From NCBI GenBank assembly GCA_017509245.1, contig JAFWQC010000035.1, forward strand, positions 1 through 64,000: DNA of 64,000 nt. The letters run 5' to 3'. Position numbers and translations under genes: made by a program. Below are positions 36,087 through 44,023 of the stretch, piece after piece. How positions within the stretch are numbered: the stretch's first letter is position 1; each line of letters starts with the position of its first letter. Source of the DNA: Clostridiales bacterium (GTDB taxonomy: Bacteria > Bacillota > Clostridia > Saccharofermentanales > Saccharofermentanaceae). A model generated the notes under the pieces. It was not told where the DNA came from. It made no database searches and saw only the letters and a program-made list of their open reading frames with translations.

Positions 36087-37097
36087 TCAGCCCGTGTACC
36101 GCTCCGAGGTGGCACACTCGCAGATATCGAGTATTACGCCCTGAACAAAGGCATATCCCTTAAGCTCCTCGACGGCCGCTTTTGATACTTCACCTGAGTT
36201 CTCAGGTATTATAACAGTAAGATGCCTGGAATCTATATGGTCAACACTGTATGTGTTCCCGTTTATTACGGCAGACTGAGGCTCGAAGCGGCTCAGATCC
36301 TTAATATCGTCCCTGATCTTCTTCTGAACATTTGATATGTCCTGATAGTATGGCGAAGTCAGGTCAATGCTTCTTATCGCTGTGATCTCGCCCCCGTCGA
36401 CCTTGTCAATAACGGGAAATGTTTTCGGGAGGTTCGCGCCATAACGGTCTCTGAAGGCTTCTCCCCTGTCAAAATTGCTCAGGGACCAGATATTATCCTT
36501 CTCTTCATCTTTTTTCGCAGCCTCCTCATCCCGGAGCATCAGGACAGGATCGCCGTAAAGCGGGATCACAGAATATATGCTGCGGGTCTTCACTCCCGCA
36601 AGCGTTACGACGGAATACTCGGTCGTAACCTCGATTATGTGATGATCGTCACTTATCCGGAAAAATACATCTATCCGTTCAGGCGCGAAAAAGTCCGATC
36701 CGCCGTTCCGCTCAATAAACGCTTCTCTTATCTGATCTTCCATGGTTCGCGAAAATATGCCCTGAAGAATGAGTTCTTTTAAGTTGTGACCCGTGGCATC
36801 ATCAGCACCAAGCCCGACCGAGACCGCCTTTGACACGGCTTCAGCCCCCTTTGTGCTGCCGATCCCGAGATCCGGAAAGGCATTTACGGCAGCAGACATA
36901 AGATCCGTTGCGGGGACAGACACAGGATACAAAAGCGACATCTTCTCGCATGTCTGCTCGCATGCACGCCTCATGATGATGTCCGTCCGGTAGTAGTTAA
37001 TTGCACTTACCACAGAGGCAATGAACACCAGCGTAATCGTAAAAGCTATAGCTGCTTCTATTGTCACATGTCCTTTTTTACTGTTTTTTCCTGTCAT
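36087..37097 (-). CDS. TadE-like pseudopilin family protein
   Basis: 336 residues. The N-terminus KKGHVTIEAAIAFTITLVF has the G-x-x-T-(I/V)-E-A pattern of TadE/TadG-like minor pilins: a basic leader, a Glu at position +5 after a Gly-like cleavage site and a long hydrophobic helix. The remaining 290 residues are a soluble outside domain of mixed alpha/beta without recognisable motif. ATG overlaps the preceding DUF5702 gene by four bases. Its place after two other class-III-signal proteins suggests a small surface-filament or secreted-scaffold locus. No CpaF/TadA ATPase is in the window. Confidence 0.75.
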   Translation of the reverse strand: MTGKNSKKGHVTIEAAIAFTITLVFIASVVSAINYYRTDIIMRRACEQTCEKMSLLYPVSVPATDLMSAAVNAFPDLGIGSTKGAEAVSKAVSVGLGADDATGHNLKELILQGIFSRTMEDQIREAFIERNGGSDFFAPERIDVFFRISDDHHIIEVTTEYSVVTLAGVKTRSIYSVIPLYGDPVLMLRDEEAAKKDEEKDNIWSLSNFDRGEAFRDRYGANLPKTFPVIDKVDGGEITAIRSIDLTSPYYQDISNVQKKIRDDIKDLSRFEPQSAVINGNTYSVDHIDSRHLTVIIPENSGEVSKAAVEELKGYAFVQGVILDICECATSERYTG

Positions 37098-38470
37098 GTT
37101 ATTACCTCACCGGCATCGTACAGAGCATAGGATCTATCAACCGAATACGTACTGCCTTTGAAATCCGCCTCAAGCTTCAAGCCCTTATATAGAGTCCCGT
37201 AATCTCTGGTAAGCACCTCAAGACTTCTGGAAAGAAGCTTATCCATGGGAGTGCAAAGGCTGTAAAGATACAGGAAATCCCTGTAATTCATGGTTATCAT
37301 CTTCTGGCCTTCGTATTCAAAGATCACTGCTCTGCCGCCTCCTAAGACCGTTAAAAGATCTTTCAGCGCCTGTACAGTCGCTATGTAGAACGTAAGGCCA
37401 ACTGCAATGAGCTTCGGGTTGATCTGCACCGCACCTTCGGTCAGTGCTGCAATTACCATTGAGATGACCTCAGCTATCGCTTCCACGGTATTCCGGAACT
37501 TCTCGTTTGCAAAATCCTTGAGCATATTGGCGCAGATAAGGATATTAGCCGTAATGAATTCAAGTTCCATGACGCCGGCGGTATTATGTCCGGTGATCAG
37601 ATACTCGCTGTCTGAATGCTTATCCTTATGTATGGCCTTAAACTCAGTGCCGTTTATGGTCGCATCACCTTTGGGCTTTATCCAGCAGTCGAAGTTATAT
37701 GCGCAGTAGTGGGCAACAAAGAACTTCTTAACGGCATCCGGCGAGTTATCCGATAAGAGGTCAACGGCGGACTCCAGACCCGATATGCTCTTAAGCAAAG
37801 AATCCCAGTTGGCAATATCTATGTCAATGTTAAGGCCAAAATCCCTGATAAATTCCTTATAATCATCCCTTATGGAGTCAAGACCTTCAGCTTCCTCAAG
37901 CACATCTTCGAGATTAATGAGTCCGCCCGCCTTACTGATGCATTCTTCAGCAGTCTCACTGCCCTTGATCATTTGTGACAGATAACCTGCTGCAGGACTT
38001 TGCATGAACTTCCCGACCTGACTGAAGATACCTCTCTTGTCCATTTCTATCAGAAGATCCGAATACCCTTCAACGATTCCTTTGAATGCGATTCCGGAGC
38101 CCCTGTAAAAGTAATAGGACGATATCGCTGTCTTAAGGTCTTCTGCCGTGAGAGTGTATCCTGATGACACATACAGTTCAGCCTTGGCATCAAGCCCGTT
38201 TATCTCCAGCGCTTTGTTAAAGCAATAGTCATCCACGTCATCTATAGAGAAAGCATATATGCCGTAAACATCGAACAGCTGTCTGTTATAGTCGCTTAAG
38301 ACTGTATCGATCTCTGTTTTAAGCGCAGTATTTACGCTCAATGCATAATCGAGATTCCAGACATAGTTAAGAAATGTGCATTCAACAAGTATCAGTGCCG
38401 ACAGGATTATCGCTAAAAAGATCGAAGAAGCACCGTGTCTGGTCTTTATGCTGTTCTTAATTCTCTTCAT
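37094..38470 (-). CDS. DUF5702-like TadG-type membrane protein
   Basis: 458 residues. After a short basic start, a hydrophobic helix (SIFLAIILSALILVECTFLNYV) carries a large outside domain. The N-terminal tail TRHGASSIFLA and the pattern DYNRQLFDVYGIYAF match DUF5702, a family usually found in TadE/TadG-like clusters of Clostridia. A second hydrophobic region near 335-385 may be a membrane segment or buried helix. ATG 38470 is chosen for AGGAGGAAAGCA; a longer frame to 38503 lies in the upstream gene. Overlaps the upstream gene by 14 bases and the downstream one by four. Confidence 0.78.
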   Translation of the reverse strand: MKRIKNSIKTRHGASSIFLAIILSALILVECTFLNYVWNLDYALSVNTALKTEIDTVLSDYNRQLFDVYGIYAFSIDDVDDYCFNKALEINGLDAKAELYVSSGYTLTAEDLKTAISSYYFYRGSGIAFKGIVEGYSDLLIEMDKRGIFSQVGKFMQSPAAGYLSQMIKGSETAEECISKAGGLINLEDVLEEAEGLDSIRDDYKEFIRDFGLNIDIDIANWDSLLKSISGLESAVDLLSDNSPDAVKKFFVAHYCAYNFDCWIKPKGDATINGTEFKAIHKDKHSDSEYLITGHNTAGVMELEFITANILICANMLKDFANEKFRNTVEAIAEVISMVIAALTEGAVQINPKLIAVGLTFYIATVQALKDLLTVLGGGRAVIFEYEGQKMITMNYRDFLYLYSLCTPMDKLLSRSLEVLTRDYGTLYKGLKLEADFKGSTYSVDRSYALYDAGEVIT

Positions 38471-38759
38471 TGCTTTCCTCCTGTGAAAGATCGTAAATGG
38501 CACCGTAGACGATCCTGAAATTATCAGAGATGCCGGTCAGGAACGTGCAGAGCCGTTCCGGAGAAGTGTCGTAACATACCGAGCCGTCAACATAGTTCCT
38601 GCACGCAAGATCTTTATCCATCTCCATGAAGAACAGTTCATTGCCTCCCGCCTTTGCCTGGCCGAAGCTTTCCATAGCAACAGCCTCAGGTCCCGTTATC
38701 ATGAACGCGAGAAGTATCAGTATCAAAGAAAAAGCTACAGAAGATTCAAGTGTGGACAT
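38457..38759 (-). CDS. Small TadE/pseudopilin-like membrane protein
   Basis: 100 residues. STLESSVAFSLILILLAFMI at the N-terminus is a pseudopilin-like segment: short head, Glu and a hydrophobic helix; the rest is a small outside domain with two cysteines (LACRN, VCYDT) that could form a disulfide. AGGAGGCCTGAT precedes ATG 38759. First gene of the three-gene set; upstream lies the CGACAA box array at 38810-38845. Confidence 0.7.
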   Translation of the reverse strand: MSTLESSVAFSLILILLAFMITGPEAVAMESFGQAKAGGNELFFMEMDKDLACRNYVDGSVCYDTSPERLCTFLTGISDNFRIVYGAIYDLSQEESNEEN

Positions 38760-38809
38760 ATCAGGCCTCCTTTTTTATCAAATATACAATCGCAAAGCCT
38801 TTGATATTC

Positions 38810-38845
38810 CATACAAAGTTCGACAAATTACGACAAAAACGACAA
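38810..38845. promoter_or_regulatory. CATACAAA-CGACAA box array upstream of the pseudopilin genes
   Basis: CATACAAA (38810-38817) is followed by CGACAA at 38821-38826, 38831-38836 and 38840-38845. On the coding (minus) strand this reads three TTGTCG boxes then TTTGTATG, 51 bases before the start codon. The same pattern with the same 11-base step and nine-base last step occurs before comEC. Confidence 0.5.
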
Positions 38846-38846
38846 G

Positions 38847-38873
38847 AAAAAACCGCCCGGGATTCCGGGCGGT
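38847..38873 (-). terminator. Rho-independent terminator of pheST
   Basis: ACCGCCCGG / CCGGGCGGT stem with a four-base loop and six T on the minus strand. It ends the transcript of whatever lies upstream on the minus strand, that is the pseudopilin set ending at 36087 does not use it; it lies 100 bases before pheT in plus orientation and 87 bases upstream of the 38759 start. In minus-strand order pheT ends at 38977, so this is the pheST terminator. Confidence 0.85.
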
Positions 38874-38976
38874 CATAAGCTTAAAAGCATTGATTTTATT
38901 AGGTTTTACAGACTTAACGTCTCTTGGGATCTCTTAATATACCTATTGATGGCATTTTCGAGAACGGCAAAGACGA

Positions 38977-41394
38977 TCAAGCTCTTAAAGTGATGCCGTA
39001 TTTCTCGTTGAGACCTGCAAGGATGGCAGAAACGAAGCCGTCGATAGTCTCAGGCTTGAACTCCTCTTCCACTGGTGTGAATACAACACTGAAAGCAAGG
39101 CTCTTCTTGTCGTCTCCGAGCTGTGCTCCCTCATAGATATCGAAGAGTTCGATCTTCGTGATGTAGTCACAGGATGCCTTGATCTCCTTCTCGACTTGAG
39201 CGCATGTAACATCCTTGTTCATAACGAAACAGAAATCGCGCTTCTCTTCAAGGAACTTCGGAAGAGGTGTGAACTTTCTTTCCTTGCCGTAATACTTGCT
39301 CAAAGTCCTGAGGTCGATCTCAGCAACATATGCGGGAACTCTCATGTCGAGTTCATCGCAGATCTCATATAGGACCTGTCCGAGGTAGCCTACTTCCTCG
39401 CCGTTGCAGATAACCTTGGCAGTTCTGCCCGGGTGGAGGAAGGTTTTCGATGTCTTCTCATAATCAAATTCGACATCAAGCGCATCAGCAACAACTGATA
39501 CAAGACCCTTTAATGAATAGAAATCCTCATCTTCGCCGAACACACCGATGCAGATCGTCTCGCGCTCGTCAGGATATTCCGTGAGAGGCAGAGCCTTGGG
39601 CAGGAACTTGTTGCCCATCTCGTAGATACGGCCTGACAGAATGGAATTCTTCTGATTGCGCGCCATTGCCTTGATCATCTGCGGAGCAAGAGTCGTACGC
39701 ATAAGTGAAAGATCGATGTTGATCGGGTTCATGATCTTTATCGCAAATCTCTCGGGAGCGTCCTCAGGCAGACGGAGAAGATCGAAATCAGAGGGCGAGA
39801 AGAACGAATAATGTACACCTTCACTTGCGCCTGCAGCACAGAGTGCATTCTTGATCTTGAGTTCAGAACGCTGCTTCAGGTTATATCCGCCGGAAGTAAC
39901 CTTCGCCGTCGGGATGAATGTAGGCGTGATGTGTTCGTAACCGTACATACGGATTACTTCTTCTGCAACATCCTGATAGGATTCCATATCAACACGGTAA
40001 CCGGGAATGGAAATCTTTAACTCATCGCCGTTGAGAACTGGTGCGAAGTTAAGATTCGTGAGAATGCGTACGATATCCTCATCAGGAACAGTGATTCCGA
40101 GAACGCCGTTAACGCGTGAGACGCTTACTGTAAGATCGCGGGGCTCAATGGAGTTGCCTGTGTTGACATCGAACGAAGTCTTTGAGACCTTGCCGCAGCC
40201 GAGCTCCTCGATGAGGTGCAGTGCACGCTTCATTGCCATGACTGTCGTATATTCGTCGACACCCTTGGAGAATCTCATGCTCGAATCAGATACCTGACCC
40301 AGAGCCTTGGAACTCTTACGGATGTTGTCGTGAGCGAACTTGGCAGCTTCGAACATAACTGCAGATGTTGTATCCAGGATCTCGGAATTGAGACCGCCCA
40401 TGATGCCTGCAAGGGCAACGGGCTTCTTTCCGTCGCAGATGACGAGATTATCAGAAGTAAGAGAGAATTCCTTCTCATCAAGTGTAACGATCTTCTCACC
40501 GTTATCAGCGCGGCGGACATGTATCTCACCGCCTTCGAGATAAGAGTAATCGAATGCGTGCATCGGCTGTCCGAGTTCATAAAGAACATAGTTGGTGATG
40601 TCTACAATGTTGGAGATCGCAGAACATCCGACCAGAGCAAGACGGCGCTTCATCCATGCGGGTGAATCAGAGATCGTAACGTCGGAAACATAGTGACCGA
40701 TGTATCTCGGGCAAAGATCGGGAGCTGATACGCGGATATTGAAGTCAATTGCAACATCGCTCTCAGTGTAATCCAGAGCAGGCTCCTTAATGGGCTTGCC
40801 GAGAACTGCCGCAACTTCTCTCGCGATACCGAAGATAGACTGGCAGTCAGGACGGTTTGCCGTTATGGAAACATCGAAAATATAATCGTCAAGACCAAGT
40901 ATAGGCTTAACGTCAGCGCCCGGAACGGAATCAGCAGGAAGAACCAGAAGTCCGTTATAGCCTGCACCCGGGAACATTTCCTCGGAAACGCCGAGTTCAA
41001 CGCCTGAGCAAAGCATACCGAATGAATCGTAGCCTCTGAGCTTGCCCTGACCGATCGTCATGACACCTTCGACCGTAACGTGGTCTTTTGCGGTTGCATA
41101 AACTTGTGCTCCGATGAGGGCCAGAGGATACTTTCCGCCTGCCTCTACGTTATCGGCGCCGCAGCAGATCTGGAGGATGCCATTTTCGCCCGCATCAACA
41201 GTGCAAAGATGAAGGTGTGTGCCTTCAATGGCTTCGCAAGTCTTTACTTCACCGACAACGACCTTGCTGATGTCCTTGCCGACTTCGTACTTCTCCTCAA
41301 CCTCGAAACCGCAGGAGAATAGCTTGTCTTCGAGCTCATCGGGTGTAACGTCAATATCAACATAATCTTTAAGCCAACTTAATGGTACTAACAT
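38977..41394 (-). CDS. pheT: Phenylalanyl-tRNA synthetase beta subunit
   Basis: 805 residues. Regions in order: EMAP-like tRNA-binding fold (about 40-155, KVVVGEVKTCEAIEGTHLHLCTVDAGE), B3/B4 editing domain (FDYSYLEGGEIHVRRAD), B5, the catalytic-like core and a C-terminal ferredoxin-fold anticodon-binding domain (FTPLPKFLEEKRDFCFVMN). Pairs with PheS as an alpha2beta2 enzyme. It starts 18 bases after the pheS stop. Expression is governed by the T-box upstream of pheS. Confidence 0.98.
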   Translation of the reverse strand: MLVPLSWLKDYVDIDVTPDELEDKLFSCGFEVEEKYEVGKDISKVVVGEVKTCEAIEGTHLHLCTVDAGENGILQICCGADNVEAGGKYPLALIGAQVYATAKDHVTVEGVMTIGQGKLRGYDSFGMLCSGVELGVSEEMFPGAGYNGLLVLPADSVPGADVKPILGLDDYIFDVSITANRPDCQSIFGIAREVAAVLGKPIKEPALDYTESDVAIDFNIRVSAPDLCPRYIGHYVSDVTISDSPAWMKRRLALVGCSAISNIVDITNYVLYELGQPMHAFDYSYLEGGEIHVRRADNGEKIVTLDEKEFSLTSDNLVICDGKKPVALAGIMGGLNSEILDTTSAVMFEAAKFAHDNIRKSSKALGQVSDSSMRFSKGVDEYTTVMAMKRALHLIEELGCGKVSKTSFDVNTGNSIEPRDLTVSVSRVNGVLGITVPDEDIVRILTNLNFAPVLNGDELKISIPGYRVDMESYQDVAEEVIRMYGYEHITPTFIPTAKVTSGGYNLKQRSELKIKNALCAAGASEGVHYSFFSPSDFDLLRLPEDAPERFAIKIMNPINIDLSLMRTTLAPQMIKAMARNQKNSILSGRIYEMGNKFLPKALPLTEYPDERETICIGVFGEDEDFYSLKGLVSVVADALDVEFDYEKTSKTFLHPGRTAKVICNGEEVGYLGQVLYEICDELDMRVPAYVAEIDLRTLSKYYGKERKFTPLPKFLEEKRDFCFVMNKDVTCAQVEKEIKASCDYITKIELFDIYEGAQLGDDKKSLAFSVVFTPVEEEFKPETIDGFVSAILAGLNEKYGITLRA

Positions 41395-41412
41395 ATTCTT
41401 GCCTCCCTTTCC

Positions 41413-42456
41413 TTAGTCATCGATCTGTTCAAGTACTCTGAGATCGGATTCAAACAGCATCTTGATGTTGTTGATCCCGTACTTGAGCATGGCAATACGA
41501 TCGATACCGATACCGAAAGCCAGACCGCTGTATTTGTCGCTGTCGATTCCGCAGCCTTCAAGGACTTTCTTGTTGACCACGCCTGCACCGAGGACTTCGA
41601 TCCAGCCTGTTCCCTTGCAGAGCTTGCAGCCCTTGCCGCCGCACTGGAAGCAGCTTACGTCAACTTCGACGGAAGGCTCCGTGAACGGGAAGTATGAAGG
41701 TCTAAGACGTGTTCTTGTCTCTTCTCCGAAGATCTTCTTAACGAATACGTCGAGCATACCCTGAAGATCACAGAGCGTGATACCCTCGTCTACTACAAGT
41801 CCTTCCATCTGGGAGAACATAGGAGAGTGTGTGGCATCGTCATCTGAACGGAAGACCTTACCTGGTGAGATGATCTTTATAGGCGGCTGCTGTGATTCCA
41901 TGACATGAACCTGGCCTGCAGAAGTCTGGGTTCTCAAAAGGAACTCAGGGCTTAAATAAAAAGTATCCTGCATGTCACGCGAAGGGTGATCCTTCGGAAT
42001 GTTAAGAGCCGTGAAGTTATAGTGATCTGTCTCGATCTCATTGCCCTCGTAAACCGAGAAGCCCATTGAACCGAATATATCAACGATCTGATTTCTTACC
42101 TGTGTATTGGGATGGAGATAGCCCTTCTTCTGCTTCTTCTCGGGAAGAGTAACATCGATGGCTTCAGCCTCATAGCGTGCCTTCTGCTCCTGTGCCTTGA
42201 AATCCTCATCCAGAGCATCGAACATCTCCGTTGCATAGGCCCTTAATTCATTGACCATCTTGCCATAATCGGCCTTCTGCTCCTTGGGAATCTTGCCCAT
42301 CTCCTTCATGAGAGAACCGATCGAGCCTTCCTTGGAGTCCATTACTTTCTTTTTGTACTCGAAAACTTCCCTGGAGCTGTTGAGCTTTGTCAGATCATCT
42401 GTGATCTGAACCTTGATCGCGGTTAACTTCTCACTTAATTCACTAAGTTCAGCCAT
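41413..42456 (-). CDS. pheS: Phenylalanyl-tRNA synthetase alpha subunit
   Basis: 347 residues, class II synthetase. N-terminal coiled coil (to about 95), then catalytic core with motif 2 [21 protein letters not shown] and motif 3 [17 protein letters not shown] near 320. [18 protein letters not shown] zinc-like cysteine cluster near 270 is typical of the bacterial enzyme. ATG 42456 is preceded by AGGAGGAAAAC. The gene follows a complete T-box leader with a Phe specifier. Confidence 0.98.
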   Translation of the reverse strand: MAELSELSEKLTAIKVQITDDLTKLNSSREVFEYKKKVMDSKEGSIGSLMKEMGKIPKEQKADYGKMVNELRAYATEMFDALDEDFKAQEQKARYEAEAIDVTLPEKKQKKGYLHPNTQVRNQIVDIFGSMGFSVYEGNEIETDHYNFTALNIPKDHPSRDMQDTFYLSPEFLLRTQTSAGQVHVMESQQPPIKIISPGKVFRSDDDATHSPMFSQMEGLVVDEGITLCDLQGMLDVFVKKIFGEETRTRLRPSYFPFTEPSVEVDVSCFQCGGKGCKLCKGTGWIEVLGAGVVNKKVLEGCGIDSDKYSGLAFGIGIDRIAMLKYGINNIKMLFESDLRVLEQIDD

Positions 42457-42509
42457 GTTTTCCTCCTGTCTTTGAGGGGGTCTGACCCCATCAAATTTGC
42501 CTGAGCATT

Positions 42510-42788
42510 AAAAAATCCCACGGCAATTATTCATTGCCATGGGACGAATTAGCGTTTATTATGCACCTTCGCGGTACCACCCATGTTCGGAAAACCCTTA
42601 TAGCCTTCCGCCCTTATCTCCGCGCCGTAATGCCGCGCGATGCATCTGCTTAGTCAGTATAAATACCGTTTCCGTCAGAGTGCTCCGGTGTTGAAATTCA
42701 TCTTTCTACCCTTAGTATCGTGCTTTCAGCCGGTGACACGACTCTCTGTTACTGTCATAGGAAGACTACTTACGCACCTTCATTGCAG
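42510..42788 (-). promoter_or_regulatory. T-box leader, specifier TTC (Phe)
   Basis: The minus strand has every landmark of a T-box: an AGAGAGT element near 42740, a specifier loop with GAATTTCAAC near 42695-42705 (codon TTC, Phe), the core GGGTGGTACCGCG at 42570-42582, and a terminator whose stem CCCATGGCAA/TTGCCGTGGG is followed by six T (42510-42544). Uncharged tRNA-Phe would stabilise the antiterminator and allow pheST transcription. Position and specifier agree with the downstream genes. Confidence 0.95.
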
Positions 42789-42793
42789 AGCCT

Positions 42794-42823
42794 ATTCTAC
42801 ATATAAAAACGGAAAAAAGTCAA
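42794..42823 (-). promoter_or_regulatory. Promoter of the pheST T-box transcript
   Basis: Minus-strand TTGACT (42818-42823), 18-bp spacer and TAGAAT (42794-42799). Both are one mismatch from consensus. Predicted start near 42787, just before the T-box. Confidence 0.68.
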
Positions 42824-42851
42824 GCAAACCCCAGTAACGGAGCGGAATCGT

Positions 42852-43511
42852 TCACATCGAGAAGAACGGATTGAACTTTATCTCTTCGCCGATCGTAGAC
42901 GCGGGACCGTGCCCCGGGAAGATCTTAAGGGCGGGATTTAAGGTCTTGATCCTCCTGACGGATTCCATGATCGACTTTGCATTTCCGCCGGGCATATCAG
43001 TACGTCCGACAGATCCTCTGAATACCGTATCGCCGGTAAACAGGAGTTCTTCCCCGTTAAAGGCTGCCAAGAAACAGACACTTCCGAGCGTGTGTCCGGG
43101 TGTCTCGAAAACCTTGACCGAGATATCGTCATCTTTATAGATAGTCTGACCGTAAGTTCCCGCAAGGTTGGTAAATTTGAAATCATATAAGATCTCAGAA
43201 CCTTCCATATAAGAGCAGTTCATAAAGCCGTTGCCGAGAAGATCCTTGTCATTGCTGCTGAAGAAAACCTTTGCCAGAGGATAAGTATCCTGCCATTCAC
43301 TTATATATTTGATGTGATCGTGATGGCCGTGCGTAACAAAAACGGCCTTGACCTTGCATTCGCCCTTGGAAAGGCCCGGCATATTGCAGTAAGACTCAGC
43401 CATCTCCGGAGAAACTGACGGATCAATAACAAAAAGACCGGACTCGCCGGTTAAGATATACATATTGGACTCCAAAGGTCCTAAGGGGACAGTTATCAGC
43501 CTGCGTTCCAT
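42852..43511 (-). CDS. MBL-fold hydrolase, glyoxalase II-like
   Basis: 219 residues with the dinuclear metal motif THGHHDH near 60-66, the bridging Asp in FTGDTVFRGSVGRTDMPGG near 159, PGHTLGS near 140 and FPGHGPAST near 200. This pattern fits the hydroxyacylglutathione-hydrolase-like group; the real thioester substrate in a glutathione-poor Clostridium is unknown. It overlaps the methylglyoxal-synthase-like gene by 16 bases, so the two are translationally coupled. It is the last gene of that pair, followed 29 bases on by the convergently irrelevant but same-strand pheST promoter region. Confidence 0.9.
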   Translation of the reverse strand: MERRLITVPLGPLESNMYILTGESGLFVIDPSVSPEMAESYCNMPGLSKGECKVKAVFVTHGHHDHIKYISEWQDTYPLAKVFFSSNDKDLLGNGFMNCSYMEGSEILYDFKFTNLAGTYGQTIYKDDDISVKVFETPGHTLGSVCFLAAFNGEELLFTGDTVFRGSVGRTDMPGGNAKSIMESVRRIKTLNPALKIFPGHGPASTIGEEIKFNPFFSM

Positions 43512-43888
43512 TCGCGGTAATCAAGGGCACCGCTGTCGATAGCGGTAACAAGGATCTCTGCTGAAGCGATATTCGTAGCATAAGGGATCGTATTCTGGTC
43601 GCATACATCCAGAAGTTCGAACGGATTGGACTCGCCAACCTGACGTCCGTCCCTTAAATAGATAACGCAGTCAATGCCATTGTATTCCGCTCTTGATGCG
43701 AGCTGCTCAAAGCCGCTCGAATAATCCACAGAAAGACCTGAAACATCCAGATCTGCAGATGACTTAAGAAGTTTTGCGGTGTTGTAAACGGAGATGAGCT
43801 GATGTTTCTCAAGCAAGGGCTTGTAGGCAATGCAGAAATTGACCAGTAACTCGGTCTTTCTATTGTCAGCCATCAAAACTATTTTCAT
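43496..43888 (-). CDS. Methylglyoxal-synthase-like protein, active site degenerate
   Basis: 130 residues. The overall pattern follows MgsA: KTELLVNFCIAYKPLLEKH, YNGIDCVIYLRDGR and CDQNTIPYATNIASAEILV. But the key residues are changed. The AHD motif is ADN, the TGTTG phosphate loop is VYNTAK, the GGDQQ loop is SSGFEQ, and the PHEPD histidine is missing (SNPFE). The Asp in LRD remains. It is therefore probably not a methylglyoxal synthase; it may bind a phosphate metabolite or be a regulator. The gene position next to mreCD-PBP2 and ahead of a glyoxalase-like hydrolase matches mgsA in other Clostridia. ATG 43888 has GGGAG; a promoter lies at 43919-43947. Confidence 0.8.
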   Translation of the reverse strand: MKIVLMADNRKTELLVNFCIAYKPLLEKHQLISVYNTAKLLKSSADLDVSGLSVDYSSGFEQLASRAEYNGIDCVIYLRDGRQVGESNPFELLDVCDQNTIPYATNIASAEILVTAIDSGALDYREWNAG

Positions 43889-43918
43889 CCGAAATCTCCC
43901 ATTAAAGCGAATAAACAA

Positions 43919-43947
43919 ATTGTACAGTAAAATGCCAATTTGAGCAA
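43919..43947 (-). promoter_or_regulatory. Putative promoter of the MGS-like/MBL pair
   Basis: Minus-strand TTGCTC (43942-43947), 17-bp spacer, TACAAT (43919-43924). Predicted start near 43912. It separates this pair from the PBP2-mre operon, for which no clear terminator is seen. Confidence 0.5.
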
Positions 43948-44023
43948 CTATCTTTATAAAAAATCAACAATGAGAAAAACAAATTCCGGCATTATCCGAA
44001 ACAGACGCGTTTTTCAGGCACTA

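Noticed and set aside
42570..42582. T-box core possibly serving the MBL hydrolase gene
   Set aside because: The hydrolase lies upstream on the same strand; the terminator and specifier point to pheS.
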